From Escarpia spicata (lineage: Eukaryota > Annelida > Polychaeta > Sabellida > Siboglinidae), in contig OZ023217.1 of the NCBI GenBank assembly GCA_963995525.1, positions 4,232,783-4,296,782 on the forward strand: a stretch of DNA of 64,000 nt, in the 5' to 3' direction. Both the position numbers and the translations under genes were made by a program. Shown here piece by piece: positions 22,401 through 29,874 of this stretch (positions within the stretch are counted from its first letter, which is position 1; every line of letters begins with the position of its first letter). Below the pieces are notes generated by a model. The model searched no databases, was not told the DNA's origin, and saw only the letters and a program-made list of their open reading frames with translations.

Positions 22401-24660
22401 TAAAGGCGGATCTTCACCGACGTTGCAAGTCTACCTTGTTGTGGTCCCAGTTACTAGAGTAGCGAGACTCGTGGGCTGACTTGACTATTTAAAGCTTATA
22501 CTACCTCTTTCAGTGCTAGTCCTGTCGAGTGGTGAAATAACTTTATAATACTACAAAAATGCATTGCAAAGGATGACATACTGTTTGCTGTAGAGTTACC
22601 AACAAACGATTGCAAGTTATCTACATGAAGTACAATTATCACTCGACGGAGCTAGTTTCCTATTTTGTGACTGATTGTGGTGAAAAAATGAAAACACTTG
22701 TTCAGTGGAGAGGCATCAACAACATTTTGTGGTAACAACATTGCCTGGCAACAACATTACTGGTACTTACCAATGGTGAAATATTAAATCAACAACAGAA
22801 AACAACCATTTGTACATGTTCCATCATTTCAAGTGTTTTCATTTGTCTTGTAGGTGGCGGATAATGCTGTGTCAATATTTCTTTTCTAGGATCTCACTGG
22901 TCTTATAGTGGGTGTACAAGTGTGTCGTTTACTAACATTTATCTGTCGTTGGTCTTTCTATGAAACTATTTAAATAAAACAAGGGAATGTTCATCATTAA
23001 GGTGACAAGATTGTAATAAGATAGTTATTTGGCTGCATGTATGATTACTTTCTTCCAGCTTTTAAATTATAAAACAATAGTTTGTTCCGAGTATATATAA
23101 TATAATGATTACACAGTAATGTTATTACTGGCAGGTAATCACCAGTAACACCTTTATTCACAATGGAAGATTACAGCTAACAAAGATGAAAATATCACTT
23201 TGATTGGACTTTAGAGTTACTTTTACATTTTTATGCTGATATAGCACAACATTCATCCCACATTGAGAAACGTCAAATATATATCCTTGGATTGATTGTG
23301 AGACATCATTAATAAAAACAGTACTTCAAATTTCCCCCATATCCATTTGTAAAAGTTTTATCAGTAGTTTGTACGTCCTTTTATTTTGTTGGAATTTCTC
23401 ATTTGGAAATAAAAAACTGAACCGAGATGGAAATGTTTGAAATAAACAATGAAATTATTAAATTAATAAAAAATCATCTGCATGTATGTTATAATCACTT
23501 AGCCAAGGTAACTCATGCTCAATCATGCATTAACATATTTAAATGTCAACGCTACCAGTTTGTATCAATACTGTTGCAGAATACATTTTATTAGGGATTC
23601 ATTGTATTTGTTGACATTCACTTTAGTAAATCAACCAAACATTTAATCATTTTTTCATGACCATGGATTTACAATTTTACTAATTTAAATATTCAGCTAT
23701 CCAGAAATTACATTATCAGGTGTTTGTTAATGTGCACCCGTAGTTGTTCCCCAATTTGTTGGGTGTTTTTGTTTGCAAACATAGAAATAACATACTGGTA
23801 GAAAATGTTCTTGTTGGATGCTAGCACAGAACATGTGGTTTATTTTAAGAGTGTTACTATGACATTTTGTATTCATTTAAGCTCTGAGCATGAAGCATAG
23901 GACTGAGTTTTTGGTCAAAGACAAAAAATAATATATAGTATATTGTCATGAAACCTTTTCTACAGTTTATAGTGCATCACATGACTTTACGATAAAAACT
24001 ATCACATGTACATCTATTATTAACATACAGATACACCCCCTATATAAAGACTTCCATCTGTTTCTTAATCCAGTCCAGTTTAACAAGGGTGTCTTAACCA
24101 CATGCATTGTTTTGCTCTGTCGGGAAACTGGTTCGGAAAACATTGGAATACTAAAATATACTATATATATTTCTACTTTGGTGTTAGTGGGCATTAATAA
24201 AAGCATATTTATTAACACGTTTCCTTATAATATATAGTAATAACGAAGTGTTCTTATCCCCTAATAGTATTAAATAAGCAAATACCAAGTATACAAATAT
24301 TCCTATAACTGGAAACCCATTTGTTATATGTGCATCATGTTTTTAATGTTATCATCAGATTCAATCATGTAATTATTACAAGATAATTTTGTACTCGCTG
24401 AATGACAGATCATTAGACAGTTATATTTTTGTTTTAAACCTGTAAAATAAACTATTTTGTGGACTGAAACAATGGTCAGTTGCTGATCATTGTGAACTGA
24501 TTATTGAATGTTCCCTCGGTGAAAGAGATAACCGAATGATCCCACATTTGTCCGTGGAATAAAACGAACATCTGTTCACAGGAAGATGTCAAAACCAAGC
24601 GGTGACAGTCTGCAAGACTCCGAGGAACTCCAAGACTCTAACGACTTCAAGTACGACTGA
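1304..24660 (+). CDS. XPR1: XPR1, SPX-EXS phosphate exporter (5' end outside window)
   Basis: Thirteen exons encode about 642 residues of XPR1, the plasma-membrane inorganic phosphate exporter. Its cytosolic SPX domain senses inositol pyrophosphates, and a C-terminal EXS domain sits within the membrane part. Exons: 1304-1405, 1987-2255, 3639-3740, 4439-4519, 4932-5010, 7625-7812, 8046-8225, 13352-13499, 14523-14720, 15155-15330, 17270-17403, 18323-18517, 24582-24660. All junctions are GT-AG and keep phase. Order: SPX (exons 1-3, with [11 protein letters not shown]), linker [16 protein letters not shown], first membrane helix in exon 5, further helices with [16 protein letters not shown], then EXS with [34 protein letters not shown] and [16 protein letters not shown]. 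The N-terminal MKF-type start (about 45 residues in the human protein) is missing because it lies upstream. The tail is short and acidic. The gene converges on ACADM. The family name refers to use as a receptor by some murine retroviruses; this is the host gene. Confidence 0.95.
1683..1803 (+). repeat. Short tandem repeat, about 17-bp unit
   Basis: Seven or so degenerate copies of a unit resembling ATAGGGAGTATAACATT in the XPR1 intron. Confidence 0.85.
1987..2255 (+). CDS. XPR1: XPR1 exon: SPX domain core
   Basis: Acceptor TTACAG, donor AAG|GTTGGT, ending in phase 0. It begins [18 protein letters not shown] and ends [17 protein letters not shown] then [11 protein letters not shown]. The lysine-rich KILKKHDK segment is the known inositol (pyro)phosphate-binding surface of SPX domains. 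The last 16 bases of this exon and its donor are the seed of a minisatellite that follows directly. Confidence 0.95.
2224..2795 (+). repeat. 42-bp minisatellite built from the exon end and splice donor
   Basis: About 13 tandem copies, starting with the exon's own last bases, of a unit that carries CTGAAGAAACATGACAAG followed by GTTTGTTTGTTTTTCTC. Period is 42 bp (a few units 45-46 bp). Since 42 is divisible by 3, the first several units stay in frame with the exon and read LKKHDKV.LFFSC. Most units hold a copy of the exon end next to GT, so they are potential alternative 5' splice sites. One or two units have AAGATT and lack the GT. Confidence 0.95.
2796..3638. other. XPR1 intron, no gene seen
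   Basis: AT-rich intron between the junction minisatellite and the next exon. I see no coding potential or clear repeat. Confidence 0.6.
3639..3740 (+). CDS. XPR1: XPR1 exon: end of SPX domain
   Basis: Acceptor TATCAG, donor GAG|GTTAGT; 34 codons, phase 0 both sides. It encodes [20 protein letters not shown] and then DHLIKETE, matching the segment after KILKKHDK in the family. Confidence 0.94.
3880..4415 (+). repeat. 44-46 bp minisatellite with a hairpin in each unit
   Basis: About 12 tandem units. The typical unit contains GTGACAACA, an 8-base spacer ATGGCTAA, then TGTTGTCAC, which is a perfect 9-bp inverted repeat, followed by TGCCCAACATAGAACA. The array ends about 20 bp before the next XPR1 exon. 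Later units are diverged (for example near 4060, 4277 and 4373). Confidence 0.93.
4439..4519 (+). CDS. XPR1: XPR1 exon: SPX-to-membrane linker
   Basis: Acceptor TTGGCAG, donor AAG|GTAGGG; 27 codons. It encodes [19 protein letters not shown], a stretch almost unchanged across animal XPR1 proteins. Confidence 0.95.
4932..5010 (+). CDS. XPR1: XPR1 exon: first transmembrane helix
   Basis: Acceptor CTTGCAG, donor G|GTAAGT; phase 0 in, phase 1 out. [11 protein letters not shown] leads into a long hydrophobic run ([11 protein letters not shown]) that forms the first membrane helix. Confidence 0.93.
5075..5460 (+). repeat. Dispersed repeat in two tandem diverged copies
   Basis: Two roughly 150-170 bp units share CAGCAACTTTTT, ATAGATGTATCTTAGGG-like and AAATCTGTATTTGATTGAAT motifs (first about 5155-5260, second about 5325-5430). 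The AATCTGTATTTGATTGAATC motif appears again near 6090, so the family is dispersed. Non-coding; class not recognised. Confidence 0.6.
5461..6112. other. XPR1 intron with a short tandem duplication
   Basis: Non-coding. At about 5797-5875 a 40-bp piece with CCTGTAGGT and ACAAACA.AGAAAATTAATA occurs twice in tandem. A further copy of the AATCTGTATTTGATTGAATC motif is near 6088. Nothing else was recognised. Confidence 0.55.
6113..6740 (-). mobile_element. Decayed LINE reverse transcriptase fragment
   Basis: Read on the minus strand, pieces in shifting frames match a LINE reverse transcriptase: [10 protein letters not shown] near 6540, [19 protein letters not shown] near 6430, [13 protein letters not shown] near 6350, [12 protein letters not shown] near 6155 and LLYADDT near 6125. 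YADD is the catalytic polymerase box. Several stops and shifts make it a dead relic lying antisense in an XPR1 intron. Its relationship to the LINE tail at 36640-36896 is not established. Confidence 0.7.
6741..7624. other. XPR1 intron, no gene seen
   Basis: AT-rich intron. Small open frames here (for example around 7470-7600) run into the next exon by chance. I see no independent signal. Confidence 0.55.
7625..7812 (+). CDS. XPR1: XPR1 exon: membrane domain
   Basis: Acceptor TTGCAG, donor GAG|GTTTGG; phase 1 in, phase 0 out. It encodes a helix ([18 protein letters not shown]) and [20 protein letters not shown], matching the family's GINTYGWR and [10 protein letters not shown] signatures. Confidence 0.95.
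8046..8225 (+). CDS. XPR1: XPR1 exon: membrane domain
   Basis: Acceptor TTTGCAG, donor CTG|GTGAGT; exactly 60 codons. Two hydrophobic segments ([31 protein letters not shown]) are followed by the basic [10 protein letters not shown] stretch. Confidence 0.94.
8350..11395 (+). repeat. 42-bp CT-rich minisatellite, about 70 copies
   Basis: About 3 kb of tandem copies of a 42-44 bp unit containing CTACATCAGTCTCTCCTCTC then TCATTCTCTCTACATGTCCT. Because 42 is divisible by 3 the array gives long spurious open frames on the plus strand and some on the minus. These are low-complexity ([18 protein letters not shown]) and I reject them as genes. The array lies wholly in one XPR1 intron. Confidence 0.97.
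9700..10880 (+). repeat. 586-bp higher-order duplication inside the minisatellite
   Basis: Variant units recur in the same order 586 bp apart. The marker TCTAGATCAGTCTCTGCTCT and its neighbours at about 9789 recur at about 10375, and CTCACTGATTCTCTC at 9721 recurs at 10307. The two blocks (about 9.70-10.28 kb and 10.29-10.87 kb) are almost identical, while ordinary units differ. Confidence 0.9.
11757..12572 (+). repeat. 55-bp pyrimidine-rich minisatellite, about 15 copies
   Basis: Unit contains CCCATCTCAGTCTTCTCC, then TTCTTCCCTCGGCTCTCCCA and GTGCATCACACAGTCC; period 55 bp. The long open frames across it are artefacts of the repeat. Confidence 0.96.
12647..12860 (+). repeat. Dispersed repeat, copy 1
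   Basis: About 200 bp related to 31225-31415. Shared landmarks are ACCAGG.TGCT, GAAATAGT.TCCT.GGTGATA, a T-rich stretch followed by AA.CTC.TTAAA, ACAATGGATTCT.TTTAA and GCTCTTTA. Unclassified, possibly a short interspersed element. Confidence 0.6.
12861..13351. other. XPR1 intron, no gene seen
   Basis: Non-coding sequence between the dispersed repeat and the next exon. Confidence 0.5.
13352..13499 (+). CDS. XPR1: XPR1 exon: start of EXS domain
   Basis: Acceptor TTTCAG, donor AAAAC|GTGAGT; phase 0 in, phase 1 out. It encodes [20 protein letters not shown] followed by a hydrophobic helix ([14 protein letters not shown]). The GFADFW.ADQLNSL block is the strongest EXS family signature. Confidence 0.96.
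13946..14397. mobile_element. MITE with inverted termini and TA target duplication
   Basis: The left end AGGGTCGTCCATAAAG (followed by TATGTCATGC) and the inverted right end AGGGGCCAACCATAAAG (followed by GATGTCATGC) form imperfect terminal inverted repeats about 27 bp long, flanked on both sides by TA. The 452-bp body has no coding potential. This looks like a non-autonomous DNA transposon in the XPR1 intron between 13499 and 14523. Confidence 0.7.
14523..14720 (+). CDS. XPR1: XPR1 exon: EXS domain
   Basis: Acceptor TTTTTCAG, donor AAAG|GTAGGT; phase 1 both sides. It encodes [20 protein letters not shown], then [20 protein letters not shown] and [17 protein letters not shown], all conserved EXS motifs. 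Confidence 0.96.
14750..15010. repeat. Degenerate array of TAATTAACC-like motifs
   Basis: Loose tandem of GGTTGTAATTGCCTGT and then TAATTAACCACA/CATTTATAATCAACC-like motifs. Non-coding and AT-rich. Confidence 0.5.
15155..15330 (+). CDS. XPR1: XPR1 exon: EXS domain
   Basis: Acceptor TTGTCAG, donor AAG|GTGAGG; phase 1 in, phase 0 out. It encodes [20 protein letters not shown], then [20 protein letters not shown] and EEIVY, matching the family's DLKMDWGL and NAGENTFLREEIVY. Confidence 0.96.
15331..16902. other. XPR1 intron, no gene seen
   Basis: Non-coding. A C-rich segment near 15550-15650 (CCGCCCATCTGCTC, CACCCACCCCCA) resembles another near 17055-17145, possibly ends of one dispersed element family. 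Small open frames here show no family resemblance. Confidence 0.5.
16903..16998 (+). repeat. 48-bp tandem duplication
   Basis: Two adjacent copies of a unit beginning GTTGGTTGATGTGCACTTG and ending CTTTAGGTTT, differing only at the last bases. Confidence 0.95.
17270..17403 (+). CDS. XPR1: XPR1 exon: EXS domain
   Basis: Acceptor GTTGCAG, donor CTCAG|GTCAGT; phase 0 in, phase 2 out. It encodes [20 protein letters not shown] and ends SCEVLR, with the last Arg codon split by the intron. The human counterpart reads LRFAWTIQI and EVFRRF. The exon end is tandemly repeated directly downstream. Confidence 0.95.
17374..17660 (+). repeat. 30-bp minisatellite built from the exon end and splice donor
   Basis: Nine or more copies of a unit that reads GTCCTTGCTTCATGCGAGG then TCCTCAG, beginning inside the coding exon. 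Each boundary recreates CTCAG|GTCAGT, so the array offers about nine 5' splice sites 30 bp apart (exon end 17403, then 17433, 17463 and so on). As 30 is divisible by 3 the frame stays open, each unit adding [10 protein letters not shown]. From the fifth unit the unit end reads TGCAATGTCCT or TGCAATGCCCT. Confidence 0.96.
17735..17850 (+). repeat. G-rich triplicated repeat
   Basis: Three copies of GAAATGGAATAAACAGTCTG followed by T.AGGGGG-type G runs of varying length. Confidence 0.9.
18045..18322 (+). repeat. Three decayed tandem copies of the next exon's 5' boundary
   Basis: Three diverged 80-95 bp units (from about 18048, 18143 and 18224) precede the true exon and resemble its acceptor and first about 50 bases. 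Compare CCCTCTAGGAGGTTTATTTG at 18145 and CCCTCTAGAAGATTCATATG at 18228 with the real CCCTCTAG|GAGGTTCATATG at 18315. Each has the polypyrimidine/T-rich run and an AG (decayed to AAG in the first). They are pseudo-acceptor sites left by duplication. Confidence 0.85.
18323..18517 (+). CDS. XPR1: XPR1 exon: end of EXS domain
   Basis: Acceptor CCTCTAG, donor CCCCA|GTAAGT; phase 2 in, phase 2 out. It encodes [20 protein letters not shown], then [20 protein letters not shown] and a charged tail (DKEDGVSNR). The match to the human [21 protein letters not shown] segment is nearly exact. Confidence 0.97.
18518..19964. other. XPR1 last intron, no gene seen
   Basis: AT-rich non-coding sequence at the start of the 6.06-kb last intron (18518-24581). 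I found no exon-like frame with splice sites. Confidence 0.55.
19965..20545. mobile_element. Palindromic (foldback) element
   Basis: Left and right halves are inverted copies of one another. TTAGAAAAAAGCTGACGG at about 20102 matches the inverse of CCCGTCAGATTTTTCTAA at about 20400. TTGTGCAATGAAGTAGTTTG followed by GCTGAAT at about 20176 matches the inverse of ATTCAGCCAAATAACCTCATTGCACAA ending near 20320. GAAATGTCAAATTTTA at about 19971 matches the inverse of TAAAATATGACATTTC at about 20520. The arms are about 260 bp with indels and the spacer about 50 bp. No coding potential; likely a MITE or foldback transposon. Confidence 0.7.
20546..24581. other. XPR1 last intron, no gene seen
   Basis: AT-rich non-coding sequence. 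Open frames such as 20821-21090 and 22203-22403 show no family motif, codon pattern or splice context and are treated as chance. Confidence 0.55.
24582..24660 (+). CDS. XPR1: XPR1 terminal exon
   Basis: Acceptor GTTCACAG; phase 2 in. It encodes the acidic, serine-rich end [20 protein letters not shown] and FKYD followed by TGA at 24658-24660. The tail is shorter than the human one but similarly hydrophilic. Phase fits the upstream donor exactly, which supports this exon despite a 6-kb intron. Confidence 0.85.
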
Positions 24661-27194
24661 GGGGCCACCCAGGAGTCAAGTTACCATAGCAACCGACCAA
24701 AACCAATGCAGTTCTGCCTCGGAACACCAGGGGTCAGGATCGTCCCTAGCGAGAACAAGACGACAGGAGAAAGCAGACGAACACCTGCCTCGAGAACATA
24801 AGAGTCTTCTCGGGTTCGCAGCGGAGATGAGTAGTGGCGAGAGCATTCCTGCTTAGGGAACTCCCACTGGTCATGTGACTTGTACTGATCTCATAACGTG
24901 AGGCACCATTGATGGGGTGCTTCTAGAACCGTGTCGGAGGAGCTGACATTGTACATGTACAAGCGAACAGCTTTAAAACATGCGGGTGTGTAGATTTTGT
25001 ACCACAGCCAGTGATGACGTAGTTGTATAGAATCATGTGTGTATAAATGCTGCGTGCATGATGTTTGAATACACGCGATAACGGGATGTGATAAATGGAT
25101 GGTAAGTAAACTTAAATTATTTAACAGTTGATATTATTAAGACAGATGTATATAATTTTATGTCGTGCGATGTTATGGCCTAGCAAGTTTGCCAAAGATC
25201 CGGTGTCGGGGTTATTTGTACGGTGCGTTTTCTGTGGTTGTCACTTTGAAGACGGTGAACATAGTTACATAGCATAATTACAAGATCTAACAAGAATTAA
25301 CCAAAGTTAACAGCATAGCTTACCAAAGCAGAACAAGCCCTGCTTTAGGGTTAGTAATCACAGCAACTATAGTGTCTTAGCCACCTGCAGCACAGTTGCA
25401 ATAAGGATCGATGATATTACATAATCTTTCACTTTTTATTTTTGGTAGTAGGTTGTTAATGTCATATTGGTAAATGGCCGACTATTGAAGACAGCCACTT
25501 GGCATAAATGCCAAAAAGCAGCCACTTGTGTTGTGATCGTGTTTGTGTGTGTTAGTGAAACTATATCTGATGCTACCTCAGATTTATAAACGTTTGCTTA
25601 TCGATATTTGCGTGAAACGCAATGTGACCAAAAGTAGGTGGATAGTGAATACAGACATAAGGGAGCAGACAGAGTTTCTCGATGGGGGAGAAGCCAGTGG
25701 AATCATGGGATGGGCACAGTTTTCAGTGCACATAATTTAGGGGTGGTTTGGATTCAAGTTTTGGAGATAGGTCACCATTGTGACCACGCAACTGGTACAG
25801 TGGTACTGTCATTTTTAGCAATACATACTTATTGCCAGTCGGATTTCAGTGCACAATATTTTGGGTGGGTTGGATCTCAAATCGGCTACAAAAGGGGTGT
25901 TGGCATATCATAAATTCACTATTTTCAATTATTGCTTCTTGCATTTTGCTACAAAGTGACAGTGTGTAAGTGAGATAGATGGTATTAATTTACAAACAAA
26001 ATAAATTGTTGTGGTAGAAGATCGTTATTCAATTACGGATACATAATTGGAATCTGATCATGCACCCTGGATGCAGGCGCATATTGGACTAGTCCAGCAG
26101 ACAATATCCTTTCACTGGTATTATACACATATCACACAGGATTGTGCAATGTTTACTAATCATGTGTCTGATGTTATTTCTTCACATTGCGCATTGTCCT
26201 CTCAGCAACAAATTGGAATAAATGGTGCTAGATTTCTTTAGTGTCTCCATAAAGGCCTACCTATTTGTTATCAGCTGCACCTTGTCCAAAGCTTGTTTAT
26301 GCCAAAGATGACTAACAGTCCTCAATATTTGTGCCTCTTGCAGTATTAAATGTATTCCTACTGTACATAAACACACATGAAAACAGCTTCGTTTGTCAAA
26401 TGAAGTCAATTATTATAGGAAATAGCCACACCAGGGCAGGGTAAAGTCAACTTCTGTGCAGTACAAGTGAAGTAATTAAATTCAGCATTTATTTATGATT
26501 TGTACATTTAGAAGTGAAGTATTATACTAACATGTGTGCAGAGCTCAATGTATGTCTAGTAGCATGTTTGTGCGGGCGGCTGTTATGTACAGAGGAATAT
26601 TACTACAAGGACTCCTGAGGTAAGGAATATCCAATCAAAGTTGCTTTCTGAGGTCATTCATATTTTAAATACAAATTTCCAGTGAACCAATACCACATGC
26701 ATTATATACCACTTTCTTCAACCACATATAAACTGTTTTCATGTAATATACAACTTTAAGATCAATTGGCACAAGACACAAAATGTATCAACGTGTCACA
26801 TCTCTATTACTCTGATGGCCTGACATGGTGACTGGTCATTTTACAAAAGCATAATTTATTAAATAAAGTGCAAAGTGACATACAGTAACAAATATGATCA
26901 AATAAATTTAAAAAAAATTTCACCTTGTCCATACATTTTCTTAAAAACATAAAAAAATGATTGTTTAACTCGGAATGCAATTTTTAAATCGCCATCCAGG
27001 CCTACTCTGAGGCGTACACTGTTATGTACCATTCGATATGAAGAATATCGGATATATGTAACAGTTTAACCAAGTCCTATCATATTCCTAATAGCATGCA
27101 TCCACTGCATATTCCTGTTTTGCATGCACATACTCATGCAGTATATGTAAACGTGTACCTATATCGGGGTATGTAAAACATCTAAATCCTGCAC
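24661..27194. other. XPR1 3' side and intergenic sequence
   Basis: Starts as presumed XPR1 3' untranslated region. The open frame 24602-24856 is an out-of-frame shadow of the last exon. AATAAA at about 25999 is a possible polyadenylation signal among several AT-rich candidates. I recognise no further gene up to the LINE at 27195. Confidence 0.5.
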
Positions 27195-28291
27195 CAACAT
27201 CAACATCATTGTGCAGCCGTAGTGTCCCGTGGTTGGGCGAAGGCCTCAGCATGTAACTTCCAAATCTGCCTGTCTTGCGCTATCCTCTGCCAGATGGTGC
27301 CCTTCCATTACTCGTCTAGTTTGTCTCTCCACCGTCTCGCCGGTCTTCCTCTAGATTGTTTCCCTTTGTAAGGTCTCCATCGGTTATCTCGTAATCTGCT
27401 GATGTGCCCTGCCCAGGTCCACTTCTGCCTTCTGATTTGTTCTATCACATCTATGACCTTTCTCTTCTGCCTTACCCTCTCTCCCGATATGTGATGTTTA
27501 ACATACTTCTTTCATCTTTGTTTGTGCGCCTGCTAGCTTGTTCTTACCCTGGATGGTGAGTGTCCATGTTTCCGCACCGTATGTCATCGCTGGAAGTACG
27601 CATGAGTTGAAGACTCGTCTCATCAGGCAGGTTCCAAAGTTACCCTTGAAGATGTCGGTGTTTGGCGAATGCTGTCCAGCCGGCGGTGATTCTTCTTTGA
27701 ATCTCCTTGTCTTCGTTTTTGTCTCTGATACTGTATCGCTGTCCCAGATAGACGTAGCTTTCAAGTTCTCTATCTGTGTGGTGTTGATATATATTGGTGT
27801 GTCATTTTCTAGCATCACTTTTGTCTTCGAGATGTTCATCTTCAGACCTTGTTTTTCACTTTCATCAGCTAGCTCTTGCAGCATGTTTTATCATTCTTGC
27901 GGTGTAGTAGCGCATATGAGTATGTCGTCGGCGAAGAGAAGATGGCCGAGATATTCTCTGTCTATCCTCAAGCCTCTGGTTTTCCAGTTCAATCTTCAGA
28001 ATATGCTTTCAACTGTTGTCATAAACAGCTTGGGCGATATGGTGTCACCCTGTCGTACTCTCTTGATGTTGATCTTTTTGTGACTGTCACCGAGCTGTTG
28101 GTGTAGATGTCTTTCAGGAGTTTGATGTACACGTCTTCTATCCTCTGTTCTTGAAGGGAGGTCAGTATTGCTTGAGTTTGCACCAAGTCAAAAACCTTCT
28201 CGTAGTCGACGAAAGCGATGCAGAGCGGGATATTATATTCTTGGCACTTCTCTTTCAGTTGGTTTACGACGTGTATGTTGTCTGTCGTTGA
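27195..28291 (-). mobile_element. 5'-truncated RTE-type LINE, decayed
   Basis: On the minus strand, in order: DNIHVVNQLKEKCQEYNIPL, CIAFVDYEKVFDLVQ and KLLKDIYTNSSVTV (fingers/palm), EKQGLKMNISKTKVM, FNSCVLPAMTYGAETW, a basic KRKVIDVIEQIRRQKWTWAGH region, GRPARRWRDKLDE, then a stop, and AFAQPRDTTAAQ before TGA at 27206-27208. The last bases read TGATGTTGATGTTGG, a typical RTE tail. The element begins mid-polymerase, as expected for 5' truncation, and has frameshifts and an internal stop. It lies between XPR1 and ACADM. Confidence 0.85.
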
Positions 28292-29793
28292 ATACTAACA
28301 TGTTAACATACATATATTGTAGGATTTGTGAGAGATGCATGTATGTATATTTGTATGTAATTATGTGTTCTGACAAACAAAAGATGCTATGGTGTTTTCT
28401 TATGTAACTAATATGAGTGTTTAAAACCATAGTGTTAGGGAAATATACAAATGAAAGGTGCCAAAATGTCAACATTACAAATATAATTAGTTCCGAGTAC
28501 CAAATTAGCAGGATTTTAAATTGCACAATGCCAGTTATCAGTGAAATGTAATTATTATTTTATAACATGGCAAATCTGACGCATTGCCACATCACTGAAT
28601 ACTAAGATGCATTTATGTCCGTCCGCTCTGCATACAATAGTTGCATTGTTTACAAGTCTCATAATTTTCCATAAATTTACACTTATGCTTTTTGAATTAT
28701 TTTGATTACCAGGTACTTTATATGAGCTAAACACAGAAATGATATTAGGTCAACACATGAGGAATAATTTGCGAATGAATTAAATGCCGACATTGTTTGA
28801 CATTAGCATTGTATGTTTACCGACATTAGCATTGTATGTTTACTGATATTAATATGACAAATAGCACGGATTGGCTGTCAGGTACATGTGACATGACATG
28901 ACCCGGTCGGCAGTTGGCTGGTGTGTTTACAGCTGCGAAATAAATAATTTTTGTAAGAAAACGGTATTTAGTATTTATTTATTTAATCACAGATTCTCTT
29001 CTTCATATATTCCCTACACCTGACTACGTAGACTTGATTACGAACAGTTATTACACAACCTTGATTACATACCCTTATCCAGCATACATGATTACTTAAA
29101 TTTATTACAACAATTTTAATACACAAATATTATTACACAAACATGATTTATACATTTTGTTGTCCAATTCATGTCAGTCGCAGTCCAGTAGATTCGGACA
29201 CGCACGGTTGCAGACAGACCTGATTATGTTAAAGTTTCAAGTGTCTTTTACATATGAAGCGTCAGTTGCACTACACCACAATGTTGGTAATATAGTCACA
29301 GAACAGCAACAGATAATTTACTTGTCACAAGCTAGTGCACCTTGTGGGATCAGTGGCTCTATAAGTGGTGGCCTCTACACTCTTCTCATACACCGAGAAT
29401 AGTCTCCCGAAAACACACCGAGAAATTCTCCAAAATAGCGGCGACATAATTCTTCCCAACATTAAGCATAAAACTTTTCCCAAATAGATGCACCGAAAGT
29501 ATCGCAAACACAACTGTCGAAATCATCCCAAGTACCAGCGGCAAGATTCTCCCGAAATAATAAACATGTATTTCAACTGATCCTTGATCAAGTCAGTTCC
29601 TGTAACAGACAAGTTTGTTGCACATCATAAATCATTCATAAATTCTCATGCAAAACACAATCATTAGTTGTTTTAGTAGCAATGTTGCACACACTAGATT
29701 TCAATTATGACAAGTGAAAATTCCCTGAGTTAGTTATCTGCCTTGAGAGTTGAAGCCACACAATAGGTGGCGTCATCTGTGATGGTTCGGCGC
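28292..29793. other. Intergenic and ACADM 3' side
   Basis: Non-coding. ACADM 3' untranslated sequence (minus strand) must begin at 29793. TTTATT on the plus strand near 28974 would be AATAAA for ACADM. A small tandem duplication lies near 28800-28850 (GACATTAGCATTGTATGTTTAC twice, shown here in description only by its start GACATTAGCATTG). Confidence 0.5.
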
Positions 29794-29874
29794 TCACGTC
29801 GCCATCTGCTGGGCTTTTGTGATCAGTTCTCGAGCTATGATCACCCGCTGGATCTGTGCCGTGCCTTCATAGAT
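29794..29874 (-). CDS. ACADM: ACADM last exon: catalytic Glu and C-terminus
   Basis: Acceptor TTTTCAG; encodes [20 protein letters not shown] and AQQMAT, then TGA at 29796-29794. The E of IYEGT is the catalytic base that removes the alpha-proton. Confidence 0.96.
   Translation of the reverse strand: MYEGTAQIQRVIIARELITKAQQMAT

Noticed and set aside
24602..24856. 84-codon frame over the XPR1 terminal exon.
   Set aside because: Out of phase with the upstream donor; the phase-correct reading stops at 24660 with an acidic tail.
27538..28083. Plus-strand 181-codon frame.
   Set aside because: Antisense shadow of the RTE-type LINE, whose polymerase motifs are on the minus strand.
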